NCBI GenBank assembly: GCA_029204225.1 | Contig: CM055100.1 | Location: 16,770,169-16,834,168, forward strand | Length of the DNA: 64,000 nt | From: Diphasiastrum complanatum | Taxonomy: Eukaryota > Streptophyta > Lycopodiopsida > Lycopodiales > Lycopodiaceae | Reading direction: 5' to 3' | In this document: piece by piece, positions 35,669 to 46,682 of the stretch | How positions within the stretch are numbered: the stretch's first letter is position 1 | How the letters are laid out: the number at the start of each line of letters is the position of its first letter | Translations under genes and position numbers: made by a program | Notes under the pieces: model-generated | What the model saw: only the letters and a program-made list of their open reading frames with translations | The model's database searches: none | What the model was told of the DNA's origin: nothing

Positions 35669-36790
35669 AGAGACCAATTTATCTACCTCGGAGATTCTAG
35701 CACCATACGCGTGGAAGGCAATGGATCAGTGAAGATCAACTTCAACAACAATCTGTCCATTTGTGTTCCTAACGTCCTTCATGTTCCTCAGTTGTCAAAG
35801 AACTTGTTATCAGTCTCTAAGACAACTGATGAGGGCTACACTGTACAATACTCATCTGAGCAGTGTACAATACTCGAGGAAGATACTACTCTGACTACAT
35901 GCACTAGAGTCGAAAATCTTTACGCACTCTCTAATTCAGTTGCATTAGCTAGCATCTCTAATGAAAATGCAAATGACAGTGCTGTTCTGTGGCATAGTTG
36001 ATTTGGACACATGAATACAAGATCACTTTTTTATATTTGATGTAATAATTTAGTTGATGGTTTGAATTTCCCGTCTTCATTAGATAGGAAATCTTTCTTT
36101 TGTGAATCATGCATCTATGGGAAGCACTCTAAAAGCAAGTTTCTAAAATCACATTCCATCAAAACAAAGCATGTATTAGATCTTGTACATAGCGATCTCT
36201 GTGGTCCAATGTCAACTCCGTCATTAGGAGATGCAATCTATTTTATCACTTTCATAGATGGTTATTCTAGATGGTCTACAGTCATGTTCATTAAGCACAA
36301 ATCTAAAGCCTTTGAATGCTTCAAGATATTCAAGGCCATGGCTGAGACACAAACCTCTAGGAAAGTGAAAGCACTCTGAACTGATGGTGGCAGTGAATAC
36401 ATCTCTAACGAGATGTCCGACTACATGGCTGAACATGGTATTAGAAGACAGTTCACCACTGCCTATTCACCTCAACAGAACGGGGTTGCAGAAAGGAAGA
36501 AGAGAACTCTTCTCAACTCAGCCAAATCCATGCTATATCAAGCACACCTACTTGCGAAGTTCTGGGCAGAAGCTACTGCCACAACCTGTTACATGCAGAA
36601 CAAATCCAGCACCAAAGCCGTCAACAACAAGACTTCTCATGAAGTTTGGCATGGGCACAGGCCTAGTGTCAGCGATTTAAAAATCTTTGGTTGTATATGT
36701 TTTGTTCATATCCTAAACAGCTTAGGAAGAAGCTGGATCATAGGACAAATAAATGTATTTTCATTGGCTATCCTGATGAACATAAAGCTT
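35669..36790 (+). pseudogene. Copia protease end and integrase
   Basis: Plus strand. The end of protease (VPNVLHVPQLSKNLLSVSK) is in 35711-36001, with a VLWHS pre-integrase start interrupted by a stop. FCESCIYGKHSKSKF is the second half of the HHCC zinc site. The three catalytic residues of integrase are in place: Asp in LVHSDLCGPM, Asp in TDGGSEYIS (after a TGA at 36377-36379), and Glu in NGVAERKKRTL. The C-terminal DLKIFGCICFVHI follows. The front of the element (gag and the DSG of protease) is missing because an LTR piece is joined at 35668. Sequence after about 36790 passes into an LTR end. Confidence 0.87.
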
Positions 36791-36812
36791 ATAAAGTTTA
36801 TGATCCATCCTA

Positions 36813-36918
36813 TGTACAACGTGGATGAATGCTTGTTGTGATTGAATGCACTTTCATTGTTGTTTGATCGCGCTTGTTTACTCACTCTGATCAGAACACG
36901 GACGTCTACGACTCCTCA
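36813..36918 (+). repeat. Copia LTR 3' end fragment
   Basis: This 106-bp piece (TGTACAACGTGGATGAATGC to GACTCCTCA) is nearly identical to 34061-34166, the U5 end of the LTR above. It is joined directly to integrase sequence without RT or RNase H. Confidence 0.85.
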
Positions 36919-36919
36919 G

Positions 36920-38200
36920 TTTTTTATCAAACAATGGTTGTCTTTGATGTCTGAGGAACTCGCGTTATCATATTGCTCTTCCATTTATTTCAGAACTATA
37001 CTTCACGTTAAATCTGATTTCAGTAGTACCACATACAAACCATCTCTAATATCTTCGGTGGACTGTACTCTTGTTTTAGAGTATGAATTAATTTTTAAGA
37101 TCCTGTTGGGCAATTAGAACACTTAAGGCTGTGATTACATTTAGCATAAGCTGTCTATTAGACTGTTTTGCATTTAGCAGTTGATTAGAATGGGATAGTT
37201 GTTCCACAATATTTATGCTCTCTTCTTCGTTCACGTTCTTCTATCTCCCTTGCCCCATCAGGTCGAACAACTATTATGCATATTGTTGCATTTCTTATTT
37301 ATGATACTAGGCAATTGCCCTCAATTGAGATGGTTTATGACTTTGTCCAAGCTGAAGATCCTAAATTAGAGATAGTGGGATGTTGACAAGGCAACAATCC
37401 TAAAAAGTTGTCAATTGTTGTGGATTAGCTAGATGGTTGGTTACCTTTCATGGTTTCAAGAGGTCCTCCCCGAGTGTTCATTGCATCGTTTGATTGATCA
37501 TTTATGGAAAATGTGTGGCTCTATAAAGAATACCATATATTTGTCATTGCATGAAATAAAAAGAAATTGGAACTAAGTGCCTATTGGAAGAGTGAGGCTG
37601 TAATTTCTTTACCAGAGCTGTTCACCTTACCACCTATCGAAAGGTAATCCTCTAACTTTTGTACCGCATATATTTGTAATTTCGTTGTTTTAGGCAAAAA
37701 AAGAAGAAGCTTTTGGCCATATATTAAAAGCCATCTACCAAATATTTGGTGGTGCTGCCTCTCGTGACTTCTAGTAATGGCATTCATTAGGATAGAAGGA
37801 AGCTAATGAAGGTGTTTAGTAAATTCATGTCCCAAGCTAAAGATTGTTGTTGTTGTTGGTTGGTTGTTCCTTGAAAATCCAGAAAGCCTCTCTAGAGGGC
37901 AGGCCAGGCAGGCAGAGGCCCCGATTACGTCGGTGGGTATTTATGGGTGATCTGTCAGCGCCAATTCCACAGGGGCGACCTGGTGGGTGAGGGGGGAAAA
38001 CCTGAAGAAGAAATAAAGGCAGAAAAAAAAATAATAATAAAGTGGAAATTCTCCTAAAAAGCAAGGCGAGAAAAGAAAGGAAGAAATAAAAGGAAAAAAA
38101 GCAGAGAAAGATTTAATTTTTTTTTTGGGCAAAATTACATTGTACTCTAGTACTTGGGCCACTGGGAGGGGCCCAGAGAGAGAAATAAATAAATATGAAT
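36920..38200. other. Spacer upstream of the fasciclin-like gene
   Basis: No coding motif was found. The last part, nearer the gene, should hold its promoter. An AT-rich TGTATATTTTTAAAAGG near 38210 is a possible TATA region, about 335 bp before the chosen start codon. Confidence 0.4.
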
Positions 38201-38348
38201 ATAATTTAGTGTATATTTTTAAAAGGTTTTTATATGATTTATGGAAATTATTTATTGTGACAGTTGGCCCTTCAGTAGGTCGCCTGTCTCTGGCCTTCGG
38301 ACTCCAAACTCTTTCTTCGTTCCAGTTAATTGCTCCTTTTTTCTCTTC

Positions 38349-38352
<4 letters not shown>

Positions 38353-38385
<33 letters not shown>
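38353..38385 (+). promoter_or_regulatory. (CT)16 tract in the probable 5' UTR
   Basis: A pure CT run lies about 160 bp upstream of the ATG at 38546, within a pyrimidine-rich leader. CT/GA tracts near plant transcription starts are common and can act as promoter or leader elements. Its role here is inferred from position only. Confidence 0.45.
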
Positions 38386-38388
<3 letters not shown>

Positions 38389-38545
38389 TTCCTCTCGCGT
38401 TGTTCTGTCTGTCTGACTCTCTCTCTTCCTGTCGAGGGCTTCGCGTTTTGCTTTGTTTTTTCCTTCGGTTTTTGTTTTCTGTGCGTATATTTTATGCTCG
38501 GCAGTGGAGGAAGAAGCAAGCAGCAGCAGGTTGAGTAGTTTTTCT

Positions 38546-39925
38546 ATGTCAAAGATCATGGAACGTCCCTGGGTGTTTTTACTGTGGATGATGATGATGC
38601 TGCTGCAAGGAGTGAGCTCTCGGAGAGCAGATCAGCTCTTTGCAAATGCAGCTATTGAATCTAGTCTGGTGAAGAATGATGGGCATTTGGCTGGGCAAAT
38701 ACCTGTGCAGGCAGGTAAGTCTGCTGAGAGTTTTGTGAGCGAGAATGGTGCTGAGACTGGCTATGGCAGCTCCAGTTCTGTTCTGGTGGCTTTACTGGAG
38801 TCTCCGTATACAGAGTGGATGGAGCTGGTGGAACGAGCTGCGCTGCTAGAGCCACTGGAAAAGGTAGTGGGCAAGACCAACATTACAATCTTTGCTCCCA
38901 GGAATACTTTCCTGGATCAACATTTGGATCCTGAGTTCAAGAATTTCCTTCTAGAGCCTGGCAATGTGAAGGAGCTGAGGCGTGTGTTGCAGTACCATGT
39001 AGTTCCTCATAGGATCACGGCAGCAGAATGGAGCAATATAAGCCTGAGGACACTTTCTAGAGATGGACTTAGCCTCCATTCTCATGATCGGAATCTCCGA
39101 GTAGAGCTCTCTACAATAGCGTCACCAGATTCCATCGTCAGTCATGACGGGGTCGTTCATGGCATCGACAGTATGCTGATCCCTAAGTCAGTTCAGTATG
39201 CTTTTGCACAGAAGAAGAAAGGTGGAATTCCCAATGCAGTATTTCCTGAAAGTGCCCCAGAGTTTGATGAAGCCATTTCCCAGCTTCCAGAGGTTAAACG
39301 CGAGCTACTGGATTTCTTGCTCTTAGCACCAGATTCGTCTCCTTTCCCGTATGCTCCGGCCCCCGAGCTAGCTCCTGCTCCTGCTCCAGGCCCGTCTTCT
39401 GCACATCATCACATCTATGGCTACGAGGAAGTTGCAGATTTTGTCTCGGCATTGGCCAATTACGGGGGCTATAGTGAAATTGCAGAGCTTTTGGTAAATT
39501 TGACCTCCTTTGCCTGGGATATGGCAAAGCTAGTGAACGAAGGCCATAGATTAACCGTGCTTGCTCCCAATGACCATGCCATAGATCACATCACGGCTGA
39601 ACAGCTAATTGCCCCTGGAGGTATAGAAGCGTTGCTAATGTATCACGTCCTCTCGGAGTATCAGACGGAAGAGAGCATGTACAATACTGTTCGGAGACTT
39701 GGAAAAGTGACGTACAGCACTCTCCACATACCCCACAAAGTAACCGCTCAAGAGTCCGAAGGCACTGTACAGTTTGGAGAAGGCGAAAATTCAGCTCTTA
39801 TTTACGATCAAGACATTTTCACAGATGGCCGAATTTCTATACAAGGAATCAACAAAGTACTTAAGTCTCCTGCAGCTCTAGTAGACGTACCTGCTCCAGC
39901 TCCGGGGGTGAGCATTCCTACTTGA
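38546..39925 (+). CDS. Fasciclin-like arabinogalactan protein, two FAS1 domains
   Basis: Single-exon ORF of 459 codons. The frame is open from 38453, but the ATG at 38546 is preferred because a signal peptide follows (basic start, then FLLWMMMMLLQGVSS to about residue 25). FAS1 domain 1 spans about residues 78-216 (ITIFAPRNTF, LQYHVV) and domain 2 about 296-442 (LTVLAPNDHAI, LMYHVL). Both keep the H1 box and the Tyr-His pair. The linker (266-286) is Ala-Pro rich (APAPELAPAPAPGP), a likely arabinogalactan site, and the end has VPAPAPG. Asn sequons are at about 112, 164 and 318. No C-terminal hydrophobic GPI signal is seen, as in the FLA15-18 group of Arabidopsis (known for that group). It is likely secreted to the wall or apoplast. 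GTGAGC just before the stop could be a cryptic splice donor. It is the only gene here that looks intact. Confidence 0.93.
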   Translation: MSKIMERPWVFLLWMMMMLLQGVSSRRADQLFANAAIESSLVKNDGHLAGQIPVQAGKSAESFVSENGAETGYGSSSSVLVALLESPYTEWMELVERAALLEPLEKVVGKTNITIFAPRNTFLDQHLDPEFKNFLLEPGNVKELRRVLQYHVVPHRITAAEWSNISLRTLSRDGLSLHSHDRNLRVELSTIASPDSIVSHDGVVHGIDSMLIPKSVQYAFAQKKKGGIPNAVFPESAPEFDEAISQLPEVKRELLDFLLLAPDSSPFPYAPAPELAPAPAPGPSSAHHHIYGYEEVADFVSALANYGGYSEIAELLVNLTSFAWDMAKLVNEGHRLTVLAPNDHAIDHITAEQLIAPGGIEALLMYHVLSEYQTEESMYNTVRRLGKVTYSTLHIPHKVTAQESEGTVQFGEGENSALIYDQDIFTDGRISIQGINKVLKSPAALVDVPAPAPGVSIPT

Positions 39926-42900
39926 CTGAATAGGGGCCAGCATATAGCTCTAAAGCAAGTGTAGTTAAAGCCGGTAGAAAATGTAAAAGATAGCTGAAAG
40001 TGTTTCGCAATAATGTGCCGACGATGTTCACTTTCTGGGTGTGCAGGCGCATTTGTAGGCCAGATCCAAAGTCAAATGAAAATGTGTTGTATCTAACAAT
40101 CCATACATATGTAGCATACTAATAATTTTCTGGGGGAAGGTTGGATCTGTAGTTATGTTGTCTGACTAGAATTTTACATTTGGATTCTTCAAATTTGGTT
40201 TTGATCTGTTTGTACGGCTACATTTACCCTAGTCTAGTCTTGCAACATGCGGATAAATGTATTGACAAGTTTCTTCCTCTATTGAGGATTCAAGTATCAC
40301 TAGTTTATAGTTTCTATTTCAGGCCTGATCTTCAAGTCTTCCCAAAAGAATCGTGAGCTTCCTTTTCCTTGCTTAAAAGTGATCATAGTTTCACTTAAGC
40401 TTTTCTAGAAAAAGATGGTTGATGTTTCTCATCTGGAGATGCGATTGAGATGTGATTTGATTGCTTGGGTGAATACTTTGCAGGCACGGTGAAAAGGGCT
40501 TATATTTCACAATAGTCGCTTTGGTCCTGAGTATTTGACTAAGCTGGTCAACTCAACATAATAAGTGATTGGCAAATAGTTGGTGAGGACAAAGCCGTGC
40601 TCCAGAGTCTCTCTGTTTTCGCTTCCAAGTTAAAGAGAGAGATATTCCAAGTAGTATTGAGAACAGGGAAAGGCTGATTAATGACGAACATGTATCTTCT
40701 CTGGAGCTTGGTCTTTGCAAGAGAGATAAGTCCTAAGGAGCAGGTAGCCAGTCACAATTTGAAGGCATCTTTAACATGATGCGTTCTGGCCATGTCTGTT
40801 GCAGCGAATTTCTCTGTGTAGTTTCTTCTGTATGTAGCATTTTGTGAAAGATTTATATGACATGGGTTGGAATATTGAATAGGCTCCATAATTCTTTAAG
40901 AGTTGTGATTGTCACGTGCACAGTGCACACTTTCATAAACTTTATGAAGGTGCTCAGTGCATGAAGAACATGACCATAATCATAAGTACCGTTCCTCTTA
41001 TTGAGGACTCTATGATGTGTATATCTTTTGTGAGAAGCATATTTCAGCATTCAATAAAATTGATTTTCCAGGTATCCTACATAATGGCGATTTACATCTG
41101 ATAAATGAATACGATCTCTGTTTTTGATGCACTGATTACTAGTGCTAGTTTTATTTGCTTCCGAGGTCTGGTCATTACAAAGTAAATCTGCATGCTCAGG
41201 ACATTCCCCTATATTGCCTAAGTTTCTCAGTTTTGATTCCAACCATGCTGGAAAATCTTGAATGCAACTTAAGCTTTTTGTCTCAGTTAGATCCAGGGTC
41301 TGATTTTTCTCCAGTGTAAGAATAAATGCCCAGCTGTCTTGAAACTGCGATTAGGCTTATGCTTTTGTTGCAAGGATTGCCGACTGCTTCTCATTATTAT
41401 TGGACTCATGTGCTAACTTTTGTACCTGCAGACTTAAATTTATCCTTTTCGATAGATAGTCATAGTTAAACCTATTTGGAGAATTTCATGTACCTAATTA
41501 AGCTCATCAATCTTGAATAGGGAGCTCATTGAAGTAAGTGACCATATGCACAGCTTAGTTTTTAGATTTTGAATCTATATTGGAGCGTTAAATGAAATGT
41601 ACATACTCATTGTCCAAATGATTGTTTCAATGACTTCAACAAATGCTGTTCTTAAAGGCGTAGTAATGGAGAACATAAATCTTCAATCTTTTAGTCCGAA
41701 GGGTCCTAGCTGATACAATCATTCAGGATAGATTTGCGAACCAAAATATAAAAAAAATTATTTGTCTTGCATCCGACTTAAGTTCAAAATTAACACCAGT
41801 TTTGTTAAGGTCTACTTACTTCCTCAGGTATCTAGTTTTTTTCATGGGGTTGATTCCAATGTGTGACGAATGAGGACACTCTTGAGAAAGGAGAACTAGT
41901 TCTTTTCAGAGTTGTCTGTCTACTGGTAATAGAGATCGGTGCTTCAACACCTCATCTTAAGCCGTAGTAATACCAGTCGATATGGCAAGGATGCATTAGC
42001 CAGACTATATGCACATTGACGCTGCATTTAGGCGGTTCATGAGGAGTTTGGTTGTTACACGTAACAACCCGTTTCGGAGGTCCAAATTGAGTACTATAAG
42101 GTAGCTGTTAGAGGATTAAATCTGGTTCTGCAGCTTGGCAGATTCAGATCTACTTTTCCTTTGACGCTATCATATTCTATGGGCCTGAAGGTCCTCAGAA
42201 AAGTTTTGGATCTTGGTCCTTGGTTTTACACATTCGAGTGTGTGTACTAAGTACCCACACCTTAGTCCATTAAAGACACAAAAGCCTGCCACCATGCCAT
42301 TGCGTGGCTATGTTGATTTTAGCTACTGGCGCGCAGCTTTCTAAACCTGTGAATGCAACCGGCAGTTGATGTGAGTGTTATCACAAGTGCAACCCAGCAC
42401 CAGCAAGCTGGTGGAGTCTCACCTTCACGTAAGCGGGTAGGCCCTGTATTATGCAACAAAGAGTGTTGACATGACAGCTACTGCCTGTTCTAACCTTACT
42501 TGCAAGCTCATTCACTGTAATGCCTACAACCCACCAAGCTCAACTACTCCCAGGGAGGGAACTCCTTGCTGGAATCGGACATTGGGGCTCCTGTGGCAAT
42601 GAAATGCCTACGAAAAGCGAGTACGACATAACAGCTGACTGGGACTGCGAAGAGGTCTAATCATAGACTCATTGTTATAGAGCAAAGAGAGAAGGAATGA
42701 TGTGAAGTAGAGTCTCACGGGTGTCTTCCACCAGCCATCGCTTTCCTGAGAGAGATGGCAGCTTTAGAGTTGAGCTCAGATATACGTGATGCTCAGTCTT
42801 TAGCTACTGTGGGCCAGTCTGTTGTTGGTAGTAGGACATCTATTAAAGTATGAATTGCAAATGAAACAAACAAAAAGAAACTATGTGTGAAAGGAAGTAA

Positions 42901-43597
42901 AGTGGAAGATTTGATAGTAGCTAGAAAGTCTATTCACATACAAGGAATCGGTACATGAGAAAAAGGTAAATCTGAGCTGGGCGATAATTTCTTGAATCAC
43001 ACTCAATAGTGAACTACCAGCTCTCGCTTAGAACCACCATGTGATGATTTGGATACAAGACGAAGAGTTCTTTGTTACTGAAGGTTTCTCTCAAATTTTG
43101 GAAGGCTATGAGTTTAGGTTGGTCAACAAAGGCTGAGGAAAACTTCTTTGTTATGGAGAGAAGACAAGAATTCTTTATCATTTGAGGTTTCTCTCAAATT
43201 TTCAAAAGGTTGTGTTAAAATTGGTCAATGAATGGTGCAAAAAAGTCAATGTTAAAGGAAATGCCTAAAATGTGAACTCACTTTAGTTAATGAGAGATGC
43301 TTGACATTAACCATGCAAAATAGTGTATCTAGGATTGTTGACTTAGAATGCTGCAAGTATGGAAGTTGATTACACTATGGAGGTGGTGCATAAGACTTAC
43401 CTAAACATGGATCAATATATTCCGCTCCATCGCAACAATGACAGTGGTGGGCTCTTCCACACATCAATTTGGCTAGAAGATATAGCACCATCTCCACCAT
43501 CTTGGAGATGGTGGTATCAAGCACCATCACCATTAGATGGTTGCTGCACCATGATTGAGAAGTTACTCATGGTGCAAAATACGCTTATCCCTAAATA

Positions 43598-43600
<3 letters not shown>
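39926..43600. other. Spacer downstream of the fasciclin-like gene
   Basis: It starts with the gene's 3' UTR, with no textbook AATAAA close to the stop. The rest shows no coding motifs on either strand; frames are under 80 codons with no family words. It has fewer visible repeats than most of the window. Confidence 0.5.

Positions 43601-43660
<60 letters not shown>
43601..43660. repeat. (GA)30 microsatellite
   Basis: A pure GA dinucleotide run of 60 bp. Confidence 0.97.
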
Positions 43661-43662
<2 letters not shown>

Positions 43663-44216
43663 ACAAATAAAGTTTCAAGACTTAATTGTGCAATTCCTTT
43701 ACTATGAATTTTTTAAAAAGTAATTGCAATCTATGTAAAGAACAAAGAATAGGATAGTTGGTTATCTGTGATAGAAGTTGAAGCAAGAAACTGGCAAATA
43801 CTAAGCTCTTCAAGAGAGTACAAAATATAATAGAGAGAGAATCGAAAAATGTGCATTTAGTCAATGATGTGTATACTCTTTTATGCACGTTTCATAATTC
43901 TATGTAGGCTATGTAGAGGTGTAAAGAGAACTTCCATCTTCACGGCATTTCCACTATGCAAGTAAATTCTTGGCTACTTATTTATGACCCCTACCACTTA
44001 CATGTTCACGTCTACTAACTAGCTTACATGACAAGCTATTTGACTAACTAACCTATCAGATTTGAGGTTGACATCCACTTAACAATATGCAACATTTAGT
44101 CTATGCAGTTTTTTTGGTTGCATCAAGTAGATTTGATTCTTCAGATGTGCTTCAGTAGGCACATAGTCCAAGCTCCAAAAAGACTAGTTATCCTATAAGA
44201 ATTTTGCTCATCCAAA

Positions 44217-44525
44217 TTTTATGTAGCTTAGCCACTACTGGTGTTAGAGCAATTGCACAAACTTAAAATTGCTTATAAAGATATGAAACCAAAGAATGTA
44301 CTTATCCAACATGATGGCTATATTAAAACGCTTACCAATCTTGATCTCTCTGTAATTCTCCCAAACAACTATGTCATCATGAAAGATAGCTTCAATTGCA
44401 AGAATTCCACTACCCAATACAACAACAATTGATTTTGGAGATGAAGAAGTTGTGCCACAACAAACACTATTTACCATGATGACTACGTTATAACGCTTAC
44501 CAATTTTGATCTCTCTGTAATTCTA
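44217..44525 (+). pseudogene. AGC-type protein kinase catalytic-loop remnant
   Basis: Plus strand. From 44217 the translation gives FYVA, a stop, then PLLVLEQLHKLKIAYKDMKP and KNVLIQHDGYI, ending in LTNLDLSVIL. This lines up with the helix-E to DFG region of plant AGC VIII kinases, whose usual words are FY-AE-LLALEYLH, YRDLKPENVLI, DGHI and DFDLS. The catalytic HRD equivalent has become YKD, and the DFD Mg-binding motif has become NLD. About 140 bp later the DGYI-to-DLS segment is repeated (44478-44525, with NFDLSVIL), so the exon piece has a partial internal duplication. No other kinase subdomain was found, and no intron signals or poly-A tail are evident. It is a small relic of a captured or retrotransposed kinase gene. 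Confidence 0.6.
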
Positions 44526-44529
44526 CAAT

Positions 44530-45960
44530 CATGTCATCACTAGATATAACTATCTTCTTGATTGACTTTAAGATTCATATGTGTTGTATTGTTTTGTTTA
44601 GATTTGTTAGGTACAAACACACACACACCACTCTTGTGTTGGAGAGGATTCCTCTTGAATATCCAACCATACTTGGCTAGATTTGCCTAGTAACATTTCG
44701 CCATCAATACTGGTTTGTCAATGTGTCAAATTCACACATGACATTACTATCCTGCACTGGTATGCACTTTATCTTATATTGTCTTGTCCCTCACTACATG
44801 AGGCATTATAACCGGTATTGGATAGATTAAGCTCATTGACAAGTTTCAATTACTTGGTTTTATAACCATTCGGCTTGCTTGCATTATGAATATAAGACTT
44901 TTCCATGCAGTTATGTTACTTCTAGACTGGTGTAAAATTTGGCAAGCATTGTGGACTAGTTCAAAAGTAGGCTTGGATAATAAACTATTTTCATATCTTG
45001 ATTGTTTTTCTTAATTTTAGGATGATGTTTAGAAATCTCAAGATATACTTGACATTATGGTCTTGAGAAAATGTAAGTATCCGTTGACATTCCTGAATGG
45101 GAATACTTGTCATCGAAAAAATCTTCCATAGGGAGACTTATATTTGAAACTTATTCCCTGGAAATGATTGTCTGCACATGGTTCTTATTTTAGCATCCTA
45201 TGTTATTTTAGGTGTGCAGCAGGTATAACCACACTAGGGATACATGTTGCATCACCTGTGTGGTTATCTTGTTCTGTGGGACGGTTGGCGGGATAACACA
45301 CACACATTCAATTATACATTGTTGCTACATAAGCATTCACTTTCTAGTCTTTTTACACTAATTTGCCTGTTCTATGTATAGTTACCAGCAAAAAATGGAG
45401 ATGTCGACAAAAACTCTTCTGAGAGCTGGACTAGGACGTTTTGACTACTACTACTATGCTGCATAGATTTCAATATAGCCAGACAATTTGCTTACTTTAC
45501 AACTACTATCAGCATGTTGTTTTTTGTAAAAAAACTCGGTTAAAAACTTCTTCGACTTATGCAGATTTTGCTGCCAAGTTATATTACTACAGTCGTACTT
45601 CGACTTGACTTAAATCAATTGACAGACAGTTATTTTAAGCATTCGACTTTGGCATTGGGCTTAGTCTTGTCGGTTCTTTAGCATCTGTCTTGGGTTTGCC
45701 TCCTCTTTGTTTATTTTGGTTGTTTGTGAATTTTTTTTTTCTGTGTTTGGGCCTCCTTAAGCTTTTCCTTGCACTCCCTTTTTGTCTTTTGTGCTTTTTT
45801 TTGGCTCGAGGTGTTGTTTGTCTCGCTGGCCACCGTTGGCGCTGATTGGCACGTGGACAGCTTTGGCCACGTTCCAGTCGTAAATCAACACGTGGAGTTC
45901 GGGCAGGACATGAATCCGTGCAAACCGGGACCCCACTGTGCCGCAAAATGACTGGCGTCG
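44530..45960. other. AT-rich spacer without recognisable genes
   Basis: Only short CA runs (near 44620 and 45300) and no coding motif. A T-rich stretch near 45690-45800 resembles one near 48240-48560 in composition. Confidence 0.45.
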
Positions 45961-46017
45961 GGCCGGCAGCCGGGACCCAATGTCCCAACGCCACCCTCTA
46001 ACGCGAGCCGGGGCGCT

Positions 46018-46280
46018 GGCGCCACCTGGCGCCAGGACCACCTGGCACCATGGCGCCGACGCCGGGACACCCCCGCCACGGGCGCCAGAAAACCTGGCGC
46101 CATGACCTCCAAGGCGCCGGAAGAACCTAGAGCACACGCACATGGGAGACAATAGGCATTTTGAGTATATTGTTGTAAAGCTACCTTTACAAGCTTTACT
46201 TTCGGCGCCAGCATTGTCCCCGGCGCCAGCAGCACCCCTGCTGCTCCCGGCGCCACTGTGACCAGAATCCAACCGGCGCC
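46018..46280. repeat. GGCGCC-dense GC-rich block
   Basis: The palindrome GGCGCC occurs ten times in 263 bp (from 46018-46023 to 46275-46280), often as CTGGCGCCA. About 0.06 would be expected by chance at equal base frequencies. The block is far more GC-rich than its surroundings. Open frames here follow from the composition and are not taken as genes. More GGCGCC sites occur in the adjacent duplicated unit. Confidence 0.8.
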
Positions 46281-46682
46281 AAGTTCCTATGGTTGAAAAT
46301 CTTTGATCGGTTTTAGTGAAGTCCAGAGAGCTCAAATCGATGTGCAATCACCTCACACGATCTAGGCATAATTAAAGGAAGCTTGGGGATCAATAAAATC
46401 TAGAGAGAGAAAATGACTTTATAGAGAGAGAAAAATGTGCTTTACCAGCCTGGGTAGAGTGCTTGCTATGAGGGGGGAGTGCCGAATCCCACCAATACTA
46501 TAGGGGAGTGCGGGTTGCGACTCAGGGCAAGCTCCAACCAAGTCTCAGCCTCCCTTGCTGGAACGTTGTCATGGCTCTCGCCTTGGCATGCTAGCGCCCC
46601 AGAGACTAGGTCGGTCACACACTTGAAATGTAACCTTCTCAGATTTATCAATAAAGTGGGATCCTTAAACTGACTCTGATTA

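Noticed and set aside
40480-40520. Possible downstream exon of the fasciclin-like gene after a TTTGCAG
   Set aside because: The reading frame after this acceptor gives no sequence expected for the family's C-terminus.
43359-43598. 79-codon plus-strand frame with several Trp and Pro
   Set aside because: No family motif, next to a microsatellite, and composition driven by local repeats (CACCATC words).
45394-45465. Tiny plus-strand ORF ending in a YYYYAA-type tail
   Set aside because: About 23 codons; no conservation evidence, and such ORFs are expected by chance.
45757-46347. 196-codon minus-strand frame in the GC-rich block
   Set aside because: It follows from GC-rich, GGCGCC-repeat composition; no domain and no support in the other frames.
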